Below, piece after piece: positions 42,341 through 50,729 of a DNA stretch of 64,000 nucleotides; positions within the stretch are counted from its first letter, which is position 1, and each line of letters opens with the position of its first letter. Where the stretch lies: contig CAJTAL010000015.1 in the NCBI GenBank assembly GCA_910574285.1, forward strand, positions 1-64,000, read 5' to 3'. The translations under genes were made by a program, and so were the position numbers. Below the pieces are notes generated by a model that saw only the letters and a list, made by a program, of their open reading frames with translations, did no database searches and was not told the DNA's origin. The DNA comes from Lachnospiraceae bacterium. Its GTDB lineage: Bacteria; Bacillota; Clostridia; Lachnospirales; Lachnospiraceae.

Positions 42341-42791
42341 AAATAACCTCACTCCTGTCAAAAGTTAAACAATTCAATGCTGACAATGTATGAAAACTTA
42401 TTTGATGCGTAGGATATCTAAATTCTGCCAGTACCCAGAACTGTTTTCGATTTATTCTTCCTGCAAGGAAATCATTTACATAGTTCCAGATTGTATCATT
42501 TGCCATTGGACCTTCTACTATATCATAGGAATGCGTTTCTCCGCTTCTGCATCTCGCTATGAAGTCCAGCCACTCATCTGTCATTTTATCAAATTTTAAA
42601 ACAGATAATTTACCTGCTGGTTGATAAGAATAATAATTGATAATTGGCTCGCCTTCTCCACGGTTCGCCCAGCGTATTGCCTGCTCTAAATTATTCGTAC
42701 AATAAAATCCCCATGAAAAATCTTTTGTATACCTCGTTTTTCGTATCCCCGGAAATTCGACAATTTCTTTACTTGCATGATAAAGAATCAT
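42333..42791 (-). CDS. DUF3990 protein, predicted ADP-ribosyltransferase-like toxin
   Basis: A 152-residue protein with the DUF3990 pattern: LYHASKEIVEFPGIRKTRYTKDFSWGFYCTNNLEQAIRWANR at the start, LSVLKFDKMTDEWLDFIARCR in the middle, YDIVEGPMANDTIWNYVNDFLAG, and QISFHTLSALNCLTF near the end. The YH...GFYxT...E-A arrangement recalls the NAD-binding fold of ADP-ribosyltransferases. The downstream gene overlaps by 8 bp. A toxin-antitoxin role is proposed from family knowledge and pairing, not proven. Confidence 0.8.
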   Translation of the reverse strand: MILYHASKEIVEFPGIRKTRYTKDFSWGFYCTNNLEQAIRWANRGEGEPIINYYSYQPAGKLSVLKFDKMTDEWLDFIARCRSGETHSYDIVEGPMANDTIWNYVNDFLAGRINRKQFWVLAEFRYPTHQISFHTLSALNCLTFDRSEVIYD

Positions 42792-42918
42792 ATACTCCCT
42801 ACCTCAGCTTTCCTGATGTATCTTATTTACAATTGTACTTCAAAATCAGCAGAGACACAAGCTTCCATCTACACATTTTCAGAGTTTTTCATTTTCAGAG
42901 TTTAACTCAAAACATATT

Positions 42919-42957
42919 AAAAAGCCCCGATGCAGCGTCCTACATCAAGGCTTTTAT
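42919..42957 (-). terminator. Terminator of the minus-strand nan operon
   Basis: The minus strand reads AAAAGCCTTGATG, a loop, then CATCGGGGCTTTTTAAT, directly after the stop codon of the lyase gene. Confidence 0.75.
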
Positions 42958-42959
42958 TT

Positions 42960-43871
42960 CTATAATCTCTCGACAGCTTCCCGGATCATCTTCTTACATT
43001 TCTCAATCTGCGGATAATCCTGCTCCGTCACTGAAGCCAAAGGCTTTCTGACTCCTCCAAGGTTCAGTCCATACTCTTTCAATATTTCTTTCATCACCGC
43101 ATACAGGTTCCCATGACATTTACACACTTCATAGATAATCCTGTTGGCGTCATTCTGAATCATTCTGGCCTTACCTGTCTCTCCGGCGTCCACAAGTTCC
43201 TTGATCTTCAGATAAAGCTCCGGCATAGCCGCGTAAGTTCCGCCGATACCGCCGTCTGCGCCGATGGCAAGTCCGCCTACAAGCTGCTCGTCCGGTCCGT
43301 TGAATACGACACAGTCATCGCCCCTGACATCCTTGAACATCTGAATATCCTGGATCGGCATGGAAGAATTCTTCACACCGATCACCCTTGGATTCTTCAG
43401 CATTTCCTGGTAAAGCGGCATACTTAAAGCCACTCCCGCCAACTGCGGGATATTATAGATGATAAAATCCGTATTCGGAGCCGCAGAACTGATATCATTC
43501 CAATACTCCGCGATCGCATAATCCGGAAGATGGAAATAGATCGGCGGAATAGACGCGATCGCGTCTGCACCTACACTCTCCGCATGCGCCGCTAACTCCA
43601 TGCTGTCTGCGGTATTATTACATCCGACATGCGCGATGATCGTAATCTTGCCTTTTGCTTCCTGCATGACACTTTCCAGTATCAGCTTCCTTTCCTCCTT
43701 GCTCTGGTAGATGCACTCTCCTGAAGAACCGCACACATACAGGCCCTTTACACCTTTGTCGATCAGATACCGGGTAAATTCTCTGGTTCTTTCGGGACTT
43801 ACGCTGCCGTCGTCCTCGTAGCAGGCATAAAACGCAGGTATGATCCCTCTATATTTTTCCAAATCTCTCAT
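42960..43871 (-). CDS. nanA: N-acetylneuraminate lyase
   Basis: A 303-residue DHDPS/NAL-family aldolase. The GSSGE loop (residues 48-52), Y139 in FIIYNIPQLAG and the Schiff-base lysine K167 in GVKNSS match the sialic-acid lyase catalytic set. The opening YRGIIPAFYACYEDDGSVSP is typical of the Ruminococcus gnavus type. It cleaves N-acetylneuraminate to N-acetylmannosamine and pyruvate in the cytoplasm. It ends the operon of importer, oxidoreductase and lyase; the epimerase and kinase for the product are in the divergent operon. Confidence 0.92.
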   Translation of the reverse strand: MRDLEKYRGIIPAFYACYEDDGSVSPERTREFTRYLIDKGVKGLYVCGSSGECIYQSKEERKLILESVMQEAKGKITIIAHVGCNNTADSMELAAHAESVGADAIASIPPIYFHLPDYAIAEYWNDISSAAPNTDFIIYNIPQLAGVALSMPLYQEMLKNPRVIGVKNSSMPIQDIQMFKDVRGDDCVVFNGPDEQLVGGLAIGADGGIGGTYAAMPELYLKIKELVDAGETGKARMIQNDANRIIYEVCKCHGNLYAVMKEILKEYGLNLGGVRKPLASVTEQDYPQIEKCKKMIREAVERL

Positions 43872-43932
43872 TTTCTTATTTCCACTCCTGTTTTACTGCT
43901 TCTGTTTGTCTTCTCTTGTTTCACTGCGCCTG

Positions 43933-45036
43933 TTATTTAATCTCGGCAACCTTTACTTTCCTGTTCTCTTTGACAGACAGGGTAAGCGCATCCGCCGTGG
44001 CGATCGCCGCCCGTGCCGCGGAACCGTTCAATAATGGCTTGAACTCTTCATCGACTGTCGCACCGTGCATGATCTCATTGAAATATTTCATCTCATTCTT
44101 CATGATACTGTGCAGCCACATCGGCGGCTTCTTGCCCGGCTTGCCGTACATGATCGCGCCATCCATCTCCGTACCGTGATAGATCCTTGTACGGTCGTCG
44201 TCCTCTTCCTTCGTTTCATGAACCAGGTAATGCTCTTCTCCCGCTTCCGTCTTCACAGTCATTCCCACATTAGCCATGTCAAGCCGGATCGCGCCTTTGG
44301 TTCCCTGGATCAATACATAGTGCTCAGGCCAGTGGAACGCAGAACCATATTCCAGGACGGCGAATTTACGATTCGGGAATTCCAGATTAATGAAAAGCAT
44401 ATCATCCTCATCACCGAACTGCTCGCCTCTGTGCGCCACATTTCCGCCCATCATGATCACGGAATCCGGCTCTCCCATAATAAACTGGATACAATCCAGC
44501 TCATGGATATGATGATACAGATGCCCGCCTGACTTCGCGCGAATCTTCTTCCAACTGATGGATTCCTGCGGCTCCTCCCACCCGTTTCTCGCGGAATGGC
44601 AGTAAAGAACATCGCCGATCACTCCCTCATTGATCAACTTCTTCGCATGTCTGACGCCGCGGAAGAAGTTCATCACGTGTCCCGCCATAAATGTCACTCC
44701 ATGCTTCTCACATGCTTTTACCATCGCGTCGCAGTCAGCGTAAGACAATGCAATGGGTTTCTCACAAAATACATGAACACCATGTTCTGCAGCCTTAATA
44801 ACCGGTTCTTTATGTAAATAATTCGGCGAAGCAACGATCACTGCGTCCACATCTTCACGGCTAAACAGTGTATCCAGGTCTGTCTCTACATCACATCCCA
44901 GCTCTTCTGCGATCACTTCCGCATTCTCCGGATCGTACACTGCCGTAATAGCCGCGCCTTCCTGTTCCTTCATGATCCGTCCAAGCTCTGCCCCAAAGTA
45001 ACCTGTACCAACTACCGCGTAACCTATATTTTTCAT
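43933..45036 (-). CDS. Gfo/Idh/MocA oxidoreductase, NanOx-like (2,7-anhydro-Neu5Ac to Neu5Ac)
   Basis: A 367-residue NAD-dependent enzyme. The Rossmann start is IGYAVVGTGYFGAELGRI, the cofactor motif is CEKPIALS, and the active-site segment is SGGHLYHHIHELDCIQF. The C-terminal part (RIYHGTEMDGAIMYGKPGKKPPMWLHSIMKNEMKYFNEI) closely recalls R. gnavus NanOx, which converts 2,7-anhydro-sialic acid to sialic acid by an oxidation-reduction cycle. Its place between the importer and nanA supports this. The call rests on remembered similarity, so a related sugar-oxidoreductase role is not excluded. Confidence 0.82.
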   Translation of the reverse strand: MKNIGYAVVGTGYFGAELGRIMKEQEGAAITAVYDPENAEVIAEELGCDVETDLDTLFSREDVDAVIVASPNYLHKEPVIKAAEHGVHVFCEKPIALSYADCDAMVKACEKHGVTFMAGHVMNFFRGVRHAKKLINEGVIGDVLYCHSARNGWEEPQESISWKKIRAKSGGHLYHHIHELDCIQFIMGEPDSVIMMGGNVAHRGEQFGDEDDMLFINLEFPNRKFAVLEYGSAFHWPEHYVLIQGTKGAIRLDMANVGMTVKTEAGEEHYLVHETKEEDDDRTRIYHGTEMDGAIMYGKPGKKPPMWLHSIMKNEMKYFNEIMHGATVDEEFKPLLNGSAARAAIATADALTLSVKENRKVKVAEIK

Positions 45037-45085
45037 TTTGATATCTCCTCTAATATTATAAAATCTTTGTTTTACTGAACCTTCT

Positions 45086-45922
45086 TTATTTCACAGAACC
45101 TTCTGTCATACCGCCGGCAATATATTTCTGGATAAACATGAAGAATACTACCGATGGAATCACAACTAATGTTGAAGCGGCCATCATACTTCCCCAGTCA
45201 AGTATCTCTGCTCCCTGCAATGACCTGAGGGCTACGGAAACCGTCATCAGCTCCGTACTGTTGATCAGGATCAACGAATACAGGAATTCATTCCACGCAT
45301 TGATAAATGTATAGATAGCCGTAGCCACGATTCCAGGCGCCACCAGAGGCAGCACAATCCTTACAAATGTAACCATCTTGTTCGCGCCGTCAACCCGGGC
45401 CGCTTCCTCGATTCCGATAGGAACCGTCTTAAAGAATCCGATCAGCATCCATACTGCATATGGTACGCTGAATGACAAGTATACAATGACAAGACCCACG
45501 CGGGTATTGGTCAACCCCAGCTTTGCCATGACCAGCGTATATGGTATTGCCAGCAGGATCGGGGGAAACATATATGTAGTAACCAGCGCCCGGGACATAA
45601 TATTTCCGAACTTCGGGAAGAATCTTACGATTCCGTAAGCGGCCAGCGATGAGATCGCGATCGCAATCACGGTCGTAAAGAACGCTATGATCAAACTGTT
45701 CCCTATGTTCCTGGTAAATCCAAGTGTATCAATCACATTTTTGAAATGTCCCAACGTAAATTCCTTCGGTAAAATCGATGTAGGATTAGACGTCAGATCT
45801 CCTGAGGACTTTACGGAACAGAGCAGTACCCAAAGCAGCGGGAACGCTGCAATGACCGACAAGATGATCAGATACAGATGACACACGACATTTCCTAATT
45901 TTCCCTTTAACTTACCTGACAT
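45086..45922 (-). CDS. Sialic-acid-type sugar ABC transporter permease (MalG type)
   Basis: A 278-residue permease with six membrane helices and the coupling motif EEAARVDGANKMVTFVRIVLPLVAPG. It begins immediately after the stop of the partner permease, so the two are translationally coupled. With the lipoprotein encoded upstream it forms an importer like the SAT2 system of R. gnavus. No ATPase gene lies in the locus. Confidence 0.92.
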   Translation of the reverse strand: MSGKLKGKLGNVVCHLYLIILSVIAAFPLLWVLLCSVKSSGDLTSNPTSILPKEFTLGHFKNVIDTLGFTRNIGNSLIIAFFTTVIAIAISSLAAYGIVRFFPKFGNIMSRALVTTYMFPPILLAIPYTLVMAKLGLTNTRVGLVIVYLSFSVPYAVWMLIGFFKTVPIGIEEAARVDGANKMVTFVRIVLPLVAPGIVATAIYTFINAWNEFLYSLILINSTELMTVSVALRSLQGAEILDWGSMMAASTLVVIPSVVFFMFIQKYIAGGMTEGSVK

Positions 45923-46807
45923 CTACTTATCCTCCTTTTCCCATTTTCCAATGATCTTAAAGTATATGAAGCATACGATAAGAAGAAATGCTAACAACAG
46001 CACCGTAACTGCAGACGATCTGCCCAAAAGTTTTGTTCCCCAGCCCATATTATATGCATAGATCGGAACCGTTGTCGTCGCATTTGCCGGTCCTCCGCCG
46101 GTGATCAGATAGATAATATCGAAGTTATTAAATACCCAGATTGTTCTTAACACAACCAGAAGACCAACGACCACTTTGATATGCGGCACGGTAATATACA
46201 TGAACTGCTGTAACTTACTCGCCCCGTCGATCTGTGCCGCTTCATACTGATCCTGCGGTATCGTCTGCAATGCAGACAACACATTTACCATGATCATCGG
46301 CGCCCCAAACCATATATTGATAAAAATAAGCGTTCCGAACACAAGACTGCTGTCACTTAAAAACTGCGGCAATTCCGAGGCAACCCCCATCTCATACAGT
46401 AAATTCGGAAGGAATCCTGACACACCATTAAGAATCCACTTCCAGGCCAATGCGATTACGATAGACGGGAACGCCCACGGTATGATCATTAATATCCGGT
46501 AGACACCCTTCAGATGGTTTACCCGGTTCAATGCCAGCGCGGCAGTAAATCCCACGACGATCTGTCCGAGAAGAGACGCGACCGTCCATAATATAGACGT
46601 TAAAAACGCTTTAAAGAAATCCGGATCCGTCAATACCTTGATATAATTGTCAAATCCTATAAAGTCATAGGTCGCTTTTATCAGATGTTTGGTTGTTAAA
46701 CTGTAATAAAGGCTTGAAAAAATCGGATATACCAGAAGTGTTCCGACAACGATCAAAGCCGGTAATACCAGCAGCCATCTGCCATAATCAATTTTTTTTG
46801 TTTTCAC
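45923..46807 (-). CDS. Sialic-acid-type sugar ABC transporter permease (MalF type)
   Basis: A 294-residue permease with six membrane helices and the motif YEAAQIDGASKLQQFMYITVPHIK. It is the second gene of the nan transport operon. A terminator-like hairpin (46834-46865) stands between it and the binding-protein gene and probably lowers its expression relative to that gene. Confidence 0.92.
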   Translation of the reverse strand: MKTKKIDYGRWLLVLPALIVVGTLLVYPIFSSLYYSLTTKHLIKATYDFIGFDNYIKVLTDPDFFKAFLTSILWTVASLLGQIVVGFTAALALNRVNHLKGVYRILMIIPWAFPSIVIALAWKWILNGVSGFLPNLLYEMGVASELPQFLSDSSLVFGTLIFINIWFGAPMIMVNVLSALQTIPQDQYEAAQIDGASKLQQFMYITVPHIKVVVGLLVVLRTIWVFNNFDIIYLITGGGPANATTTVPIYAYNMGWGTKLLGRSSAVTVLLLAFLLIVCFIYFKIIGKWEKEDK

Positions 46808-46833
46808 TCGCGACTTCCACCTTTCTCAAAAAG

Positions 46834-46865
46834 GCTGCCCCGCCATGGTTCTCATACAGGGCAGC
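46834..46865 (-). terminator. Partial terminator between binding-protein and permease genes
   Basis: On the minus strand GCTGCCC pairs with GGGCAGC, followed by CTTTTTGAG. In the middle of an operon it should act as an attenuating or protective hairpin, giving more binding protein than permease. Confidence 0.55.
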
Positions 46866-46874
46866 TCCAAAACA

Positions 46875-48212
46875 CTATTGAACAGATTCAAATACCTCGT
46901 TCATCTTTTCTTCGGCCGCCTTAGCCGCTTTTTCTACATCAGTACCATTTGTTATAATATCCTGGAACATCTCTTCTATAATACTCTGAGATGTCAAAAG
47001 ACCTGCCTCCACGCTTGGTCCGTGCTCAAACCCGATCGCGGCGGAGAGTTCTACCGCTTCTGAGATAACCTGTTCCGCATTGGAGAACTTCTGCACGATC
47101 TCGTTAGACTGATATTTCTCCGTATCAGAGATTCCCGTAATGGACGGAAGCATTCCCACAGGCGTAGCCGCCAGGAAATCCGTATATGTCTCCTCCTCAT
47201 ACAGAGTCTCGATAAATGCTTTACAGATCTCCGGATGCTCGGACTTAGACCAGATTACCATCGGGATATTGGACGTCTCCGCGCCGTAGATCGGATCATC
47301 TTTTTTGAGCCTTGGAAGCGGCGCACAGTCAATGCTGTCAACCAGATCCGGAGAGTTCGTCTCTACGCCTGAGATATGGAATCCACTGTTAAAATCAAAG
47401 GCTGTCTTTCCCTGATAATACAGATTCGCCTGGTCAAGTACTGCATAGTTCACAGAATCCTTCGGTGAGCAGTTTTCATAAATATCCAGCCAGTAATTGA
47501 TTCCTTCAATCGCAATATCGCTTGTCAGATCTGCTTTGAGATCATCTGTCAGAAGACTTCCGCCGCCGCTTCGCACATAGAAGTTAAGGAACCGCGTAGC
47601 CATCAGATCACCGGAACCGCAGGGGAAGGAACAGCCGTATACACCGTCTTTTGTCAATGTCTTTGCCGCTTCCGCAAATTCTTCCCAGGTCTCCGGTACT
47701 TCCAGATTCGCTTCCTCCAACAGATCCTTTCTGTACCACATAACCTGTGCATGTGAATACAGCGGTAAGGAATAACACTCTCCGTCCCTCTCACCTTCGG
47801 ACAATGCTGCTTCTGCAAAACGGTCTCTTCCGATATCGTCGATCACATCGTCAACCGGGATCACGGCCTCCGCATCCATCATCTCAACTACGTGTCCGGG
47901 TAACGCCGTACTCATATCCGGCACATTCCCTGACGCCAGGCCAGTTGTCCATTTCGTGTAGAAGTCTCCCCAGGAGAATGTCTCGATTGTAATATTGACA
48001 TCCGGATTCTCATCCATAAACTTCTCCGCTGCCTCCTGGATTACGTCCATTCGTCCTCCCTGTGTAAAGGAATGCCAGAATGTGATGTCCCCTTTCAGTT
48101 CTCCGTCATTCTCCGAGCTTCCCCCTGCTCCTCCAGAATCTTTTCCACATCCTGCTGCCATTGATGCTACCATCAGCGCCGTTAACAAAACACTCAGCGT
48201 TTTCTTTCTCAT
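46875..48212 (-). CDS. Solute-binding lipoprotein of the nan ABC importer
   Basis: A 445-residue binding protein with a lipoprotein signal (VASMAAGCGKD, cysteine at about 22), then a Gly/Ser/Asn linker. The body (ITFWHSFTQGGRMDVIQEAAEKF near the start) belongs to CUT1 family 1 binding proteins and recalls the 2,7-anhydro-Neu5Ac-binding protein of R. gnavus. GGAGGTAAC precedes the ATG. It is the first gene of the operon. Ligand choice between Neu5Ac and its 2,7-anhydro form cannot be decided from the sequence by eye. Confidence 0.88.
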   Translation of the reverse strand: MRKKTLSVLLTALMVASMAAGCGKDSGGAGGSSENDGELKGDITFWHSFTQGGRMDVIQEAAEKFMDENPDVNITIETFSWGDFYTKWTTGLASGNVPDMSTALPGHVVEMMDAEAVIPVDDVIDDIGRDRFAEAALSEGERDGECYSLPLYSHAQVMWYRKDLLEEANLEVPETWEEFAEAAKTLTKDGVYGCSFPCGSGDLMATRFLNFYVRSGGGSLLTDDLKADLTSDIAIEGINYWLDIYENCSPKDSVNYAVLDQANLYYQGKTAFDFNSGFHISGVETNSPDLVDSIDCAPLPRLKKDDPIYGAETSNIPMVIWSKSEHPEICKAFIETLYEEETYTDFLAATPVGMLPSITGISDTEKYQSNEIVQKFSNAEQVISEAVELSAAIGFEHGPSVEAGLLTSQSIIEEMFQDIITNGTDVEKAAKAAEEKMNEVFESVQ

Positions 48213-48260
48213 AATGTTACCTCCTAGTACTTTTTTGTTGCTTTTGCTTTGTTGAGATAG

Positions 48261-48318
48261 ATTTTACGATATTTTTTTGTGTATTTCTACAGCAAGAAAT
48301 CTCAATAATAGCATAATA
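48261..48318 (-). promoter_or_regulatory. Promoter and operator of the nan transport operon
   Basis: On the minus strand the 12-mer TATTATGCTATT (complement of 48307-48318) is followed after 40 bp by TAAAAT (complement of 48261-48266), a -10-like box. The same 12-mer in the same orientation and at the same 40-bp distance occurs before the nanQ-nanE-nanK operon. Confidence 0.6.
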
Positions 48319-48490
48319 CGCCTGTAGTTTAAACCTCTAATTTCATCCGCTTTTCCTCCAAAAAAGAACAAAAAAAGGAGGACGCCGCCCGTAATATACA
48401 GACATACGCCCTTCTTATTTTTTCAATAATCTGATTTTTTTATGACAATTCAGACAAAAAAACCTATTAATAGCACATTACACTCAATCT

Positions 48491-49357
48491 CTACTCCTTC
48501 GCCGCTTTCCGATATTGATTGGGCGTATACCCAAAAGCAGACTTAAATTCTCTGATAAAGTAGTTCGGGTCCTCGTATCCCACCTCATAGGCAATCTCAC
48601 TGACAGTCTCATTGCACACCAGCAATTTTCTTGCCGCCGTTGTCAGTTTAAGCTCCTTGATGTATGCCATCGGCGACTTTCCTACCTGTTCTTTAAACAG
48701 GCAGCTAAACCTCTGTTTACTCAGCTCCGCCATATCCGCCATACTCTGCGGAGTGTATTTTTCCGCCGGATGAAGCACAACATAATCCATCACAACCTGA
48801 ATCCGGGGATCTACCTTATTGCTGACTCTCCGTATCCGCCTTCGGATCTTTTCCAGCTTATATTTATCATCCGTAATCTGATGTTCTTCCTTACAATTTT
48901 CCTTTGTACTCATCTTAGAGATCAGAGTGCCGATCAGAATTTCAAGATATCCTCTCACGAAATACATTTTCGCCGGACTATCTTCCTTTACCCAACGATA
49001 GATCTGCTGAAAATACGTCTTCACCTCTTTACATACCATAACCTTCCGAATCCCATAATAATCTGAAAGAAAGTCTCCCCCCTCGAAATATACGGACGTA
49101 GTAAACCGAATGCTGGTAAAGGAAAAATTATCTTCCATCGCATAACAGGACAGCCTGCTCCCCATAGGAATATAAACAATCTGATCCTTACGGACGACCA
49201 CTTCCTCGTCGTCTATAAAGAACGTTCCGACTCCCGATTCTATATAACGAAGCATATTATATGGAATCATACTTTCCGGAAAGACCCAGTTCCTTCCAAA
49301 TGAATATGTATCAATATATAGAAAATTAAACCTCACATTATCAACAACACTGCTCAT
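48491..49357 (-). CDS. AraC-family transcriptional regulator of the nan locus
   Basis: A 288-residue regulator. The N-terminal half is a cupin-like sensor (VVRKDQIVYIPMGSRLSCYAMEDN), and the C-terminal 100 residues carry two helix-turn-helix motifs (TPQSMADMAELSKQRFSCLFKEQVGKSP and VSEIAYEVGYEDPNYFIREFKSAFGYTPNQYRK). It lies between the two nan operons and is the obvious candidate to bind the shared 12-mer upstream of both. It probably responds to sialic acid or a breakdown product. Confidence 0.9.
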   Translation of the reverse strand: MSSVVDNVRFNFLYIDTYSFGRNWVFPESMIPYNMLRYIESGVGTFFIDDEEVVVRKDQIVYIPMGSRLSCYAMEDNFSFTSIRFTTSVYFEGGDFLSDYYGIRKVMVCKEVKTYFQQIYRWVKEDSPAKMYFVRGYLEILIGTLISKMSTKENCKEEHQITDDKYKLEKIRRRIRRVSNKVDPRIQVVMDYVVLHPAEKYTPQSMADMAELSKQRFSCLFKEQVGKSPMAYIKELKLTTAARKLLVCNETVSEIAYEVGYEDPNYFIREFKSAFGYTPNQYRKAAKE

Positions 49358-49434
49358 TCCTTTACCTCCTCATACGAACTTAAGAACGGTTTCTTATCCA
49401 TATTATACCTTATAATTTTCTTACATTTCAATCC

Positions 49435-49492
49435 TATTATGCTATTTTTAGAGCTCACGTATGTTTTTTTTTTGCCCTCTGTGTCATATAAT
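49435..49492 (+). promoter_or_regulatory. Promoter and operator of the nanQ-nanE-nanK operon
   Basis: TATTATGCTATT (49435-49446) is followed after 40 bp by TATAAT (49487-49492). There is no good -35 box, only a T-run, which fits activator-dependent transcription. Confidence 0.6.
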
Positions 49493-49554
49493 GAAAGCAA
49501 TAAAGAAACACACTAAAACAACATCATATTCTAATCTGATCAAAGGAGGCTCTT

Positions 49555-50010
49555 ATGATTTTTGATTCTTTAAAAAACAAGGATAATTATAAATATTTTC
49601 CTGCCCTGTATCAGGCGCTTAATTACCTGGACAGCCTGCCATCCTGGGAACTTCCCGCTCCCACGGTCGTTCTTGATGAGGACCGGCTGTTCTGTAATCT
49701 CGTTACCTTTACTTCAAAACCAGAAGACGAGTGTCTCTTTGAAGCACACCGCAATTATATCGATCTGCACTTTATTGTCAGCGGCGTAGAGCGGATCGCA
49801 ACGTCCGATATCTGCTCGTTAACCTATGAAGTACCATACGCGCCGGAAAAAGATATTGCATTCCTAAAGGGTGACGCGGACGGATGCTATGAGCTTAAAC
49901 CCGGCCAGTTTATGGTCTGCTTCCCCAGCGACGCCCACAAAGTGGCAATGATGAAAGACCGGCCGGCAGACGTCAGAAAAATCGTATTTAAGATCAAGAT
50001 GGAGGAATAA
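49555..50010 (+). CDS. YhcH/YjgK/YiaL (NanQ-type) cupin protein
   Basis: A 151-residue beta-sandwich protein with FEAHRNYIDLHFIVSGVERI and the metal-binding pattern ending in MVCFPSDAHKVAMM. The family includes E. coli NanQ/YhcH, which helps the conversion between anomers of sialic acid or handles the lyase products. AAAGGAGGC precedes the ATG. It opens the operon nanQ-nanE-nanK and ends 5 bp before nanE. Confidence 0.85.
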   Translation: MIFDSLKNKDNYKYFPALYQALNYLDSLPSWELPAPTVVLDEDRLFCNLVTFTSKPEDECLFEAHRNYIDLHFIVSGVERIATSDICSLTYEVPYAPEKDIAFLKGDADGCYELKPGQFMVCFPSDAHKVAMMKDRPADVRKIVFKIKMEE

Positions 50011-50015
50011 AAACC

Positions 50016-50729
50016 ATGAAATATTCAAAAAGTGAAATTTTAAACAAGATAAAAGGACAGCTTATTGTATCCTGCCAGGCTCTGCCCGGAGAACCTCTGT
50101 ACGTACCGGAAAAATCCGTCATGTATCTGATGGCAAGAGCCGCGAAAGAAGCAGGTTCTCCCTGTATCCGGACAAGCAGTATCCGCGACGTAACCGCAAT
50201 AAAAGAAGAGACCGGCCTGCCTGTCATCGGTATAATTAAGATCAATTACGAAGGATATGATTCCTACATCACTCCTACCATGAAGGAAATCGACGAGCTT
50301 GTAGCGGCGGACGCCGATATCGTCGCTCTCGACTGTACCATGCGAAGCCGGGGCGACGGAACCACCATCAATGAATTTCTCTCACAGATTAAGGAAAAAT
50401 ATCCTGACATCATCCTTATGGCAGATATATCCACCTATGAAGAAGGGGTAAATGCCTGGAAATGCGGTGTTGACTTTGTCGGTACAACCCTAAGCGGATA
50501 TACCAGCTATTCTCCGAAAAAGGGCGGACCTGATACAGAACTTGTCCGCAGACTCAGCGAAGACCTGGATATTCCGGTCATCGCGGAAGGAAAGGTACAT
50601 ACTCCTGACCAGGCGGTACAGATGTTAGAGGCAGGCGCCTATGCCGTTGTCGTGGGCGGCGCCATCACCCGCCCCCTTGAAATTGCCGCCCGGTTTATAA
50701 ACAGAGTTAAGGAATACGAACATGAATAA
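50016..50729 (+). CDS. nanE: N-acetylmannosamine-6-phosphate 2-epimerase
   Basis: A 237-residue TIM-barrel epimerase. The segments QLIVSCQALPGEPLY, ADIVALDCTMRSRGDG, ILMADISTYEEGVNAWKCGVDFVGTTLSGYTSYS and IPVIAEGKVHTPDQAVQMLEAGAYAVVVGGAITRP are NanE signatures. It turns ManNAc-6-phosphate into GlcNAc-6-phosphate. It overlaps the kinase gene by 8 bp. Deacetylase and deaminase genes for the next steps are not in the window. Confidence 0.95.
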   Translation: MKYSKSEILNKIKGQLIVSCQALPGEPLYVPEKSVMYLMARAAKEAGSPCIRTSSIRDVTAIKEETGLPVIGIIKINYEGYDSYITPTMKEIDELVAADADIVALDCTMRSRGDGTTINEFLSQIKEKYPDIILMADISTYEEGVNAWKCGVDFVGTTLSGYTSYSPKKGGPDTELVRRLSEDLDIPVIAEGKVHTPDQAVQMLEAGAYAVVVGGAITRPLEIAARFINRVKEYEHE

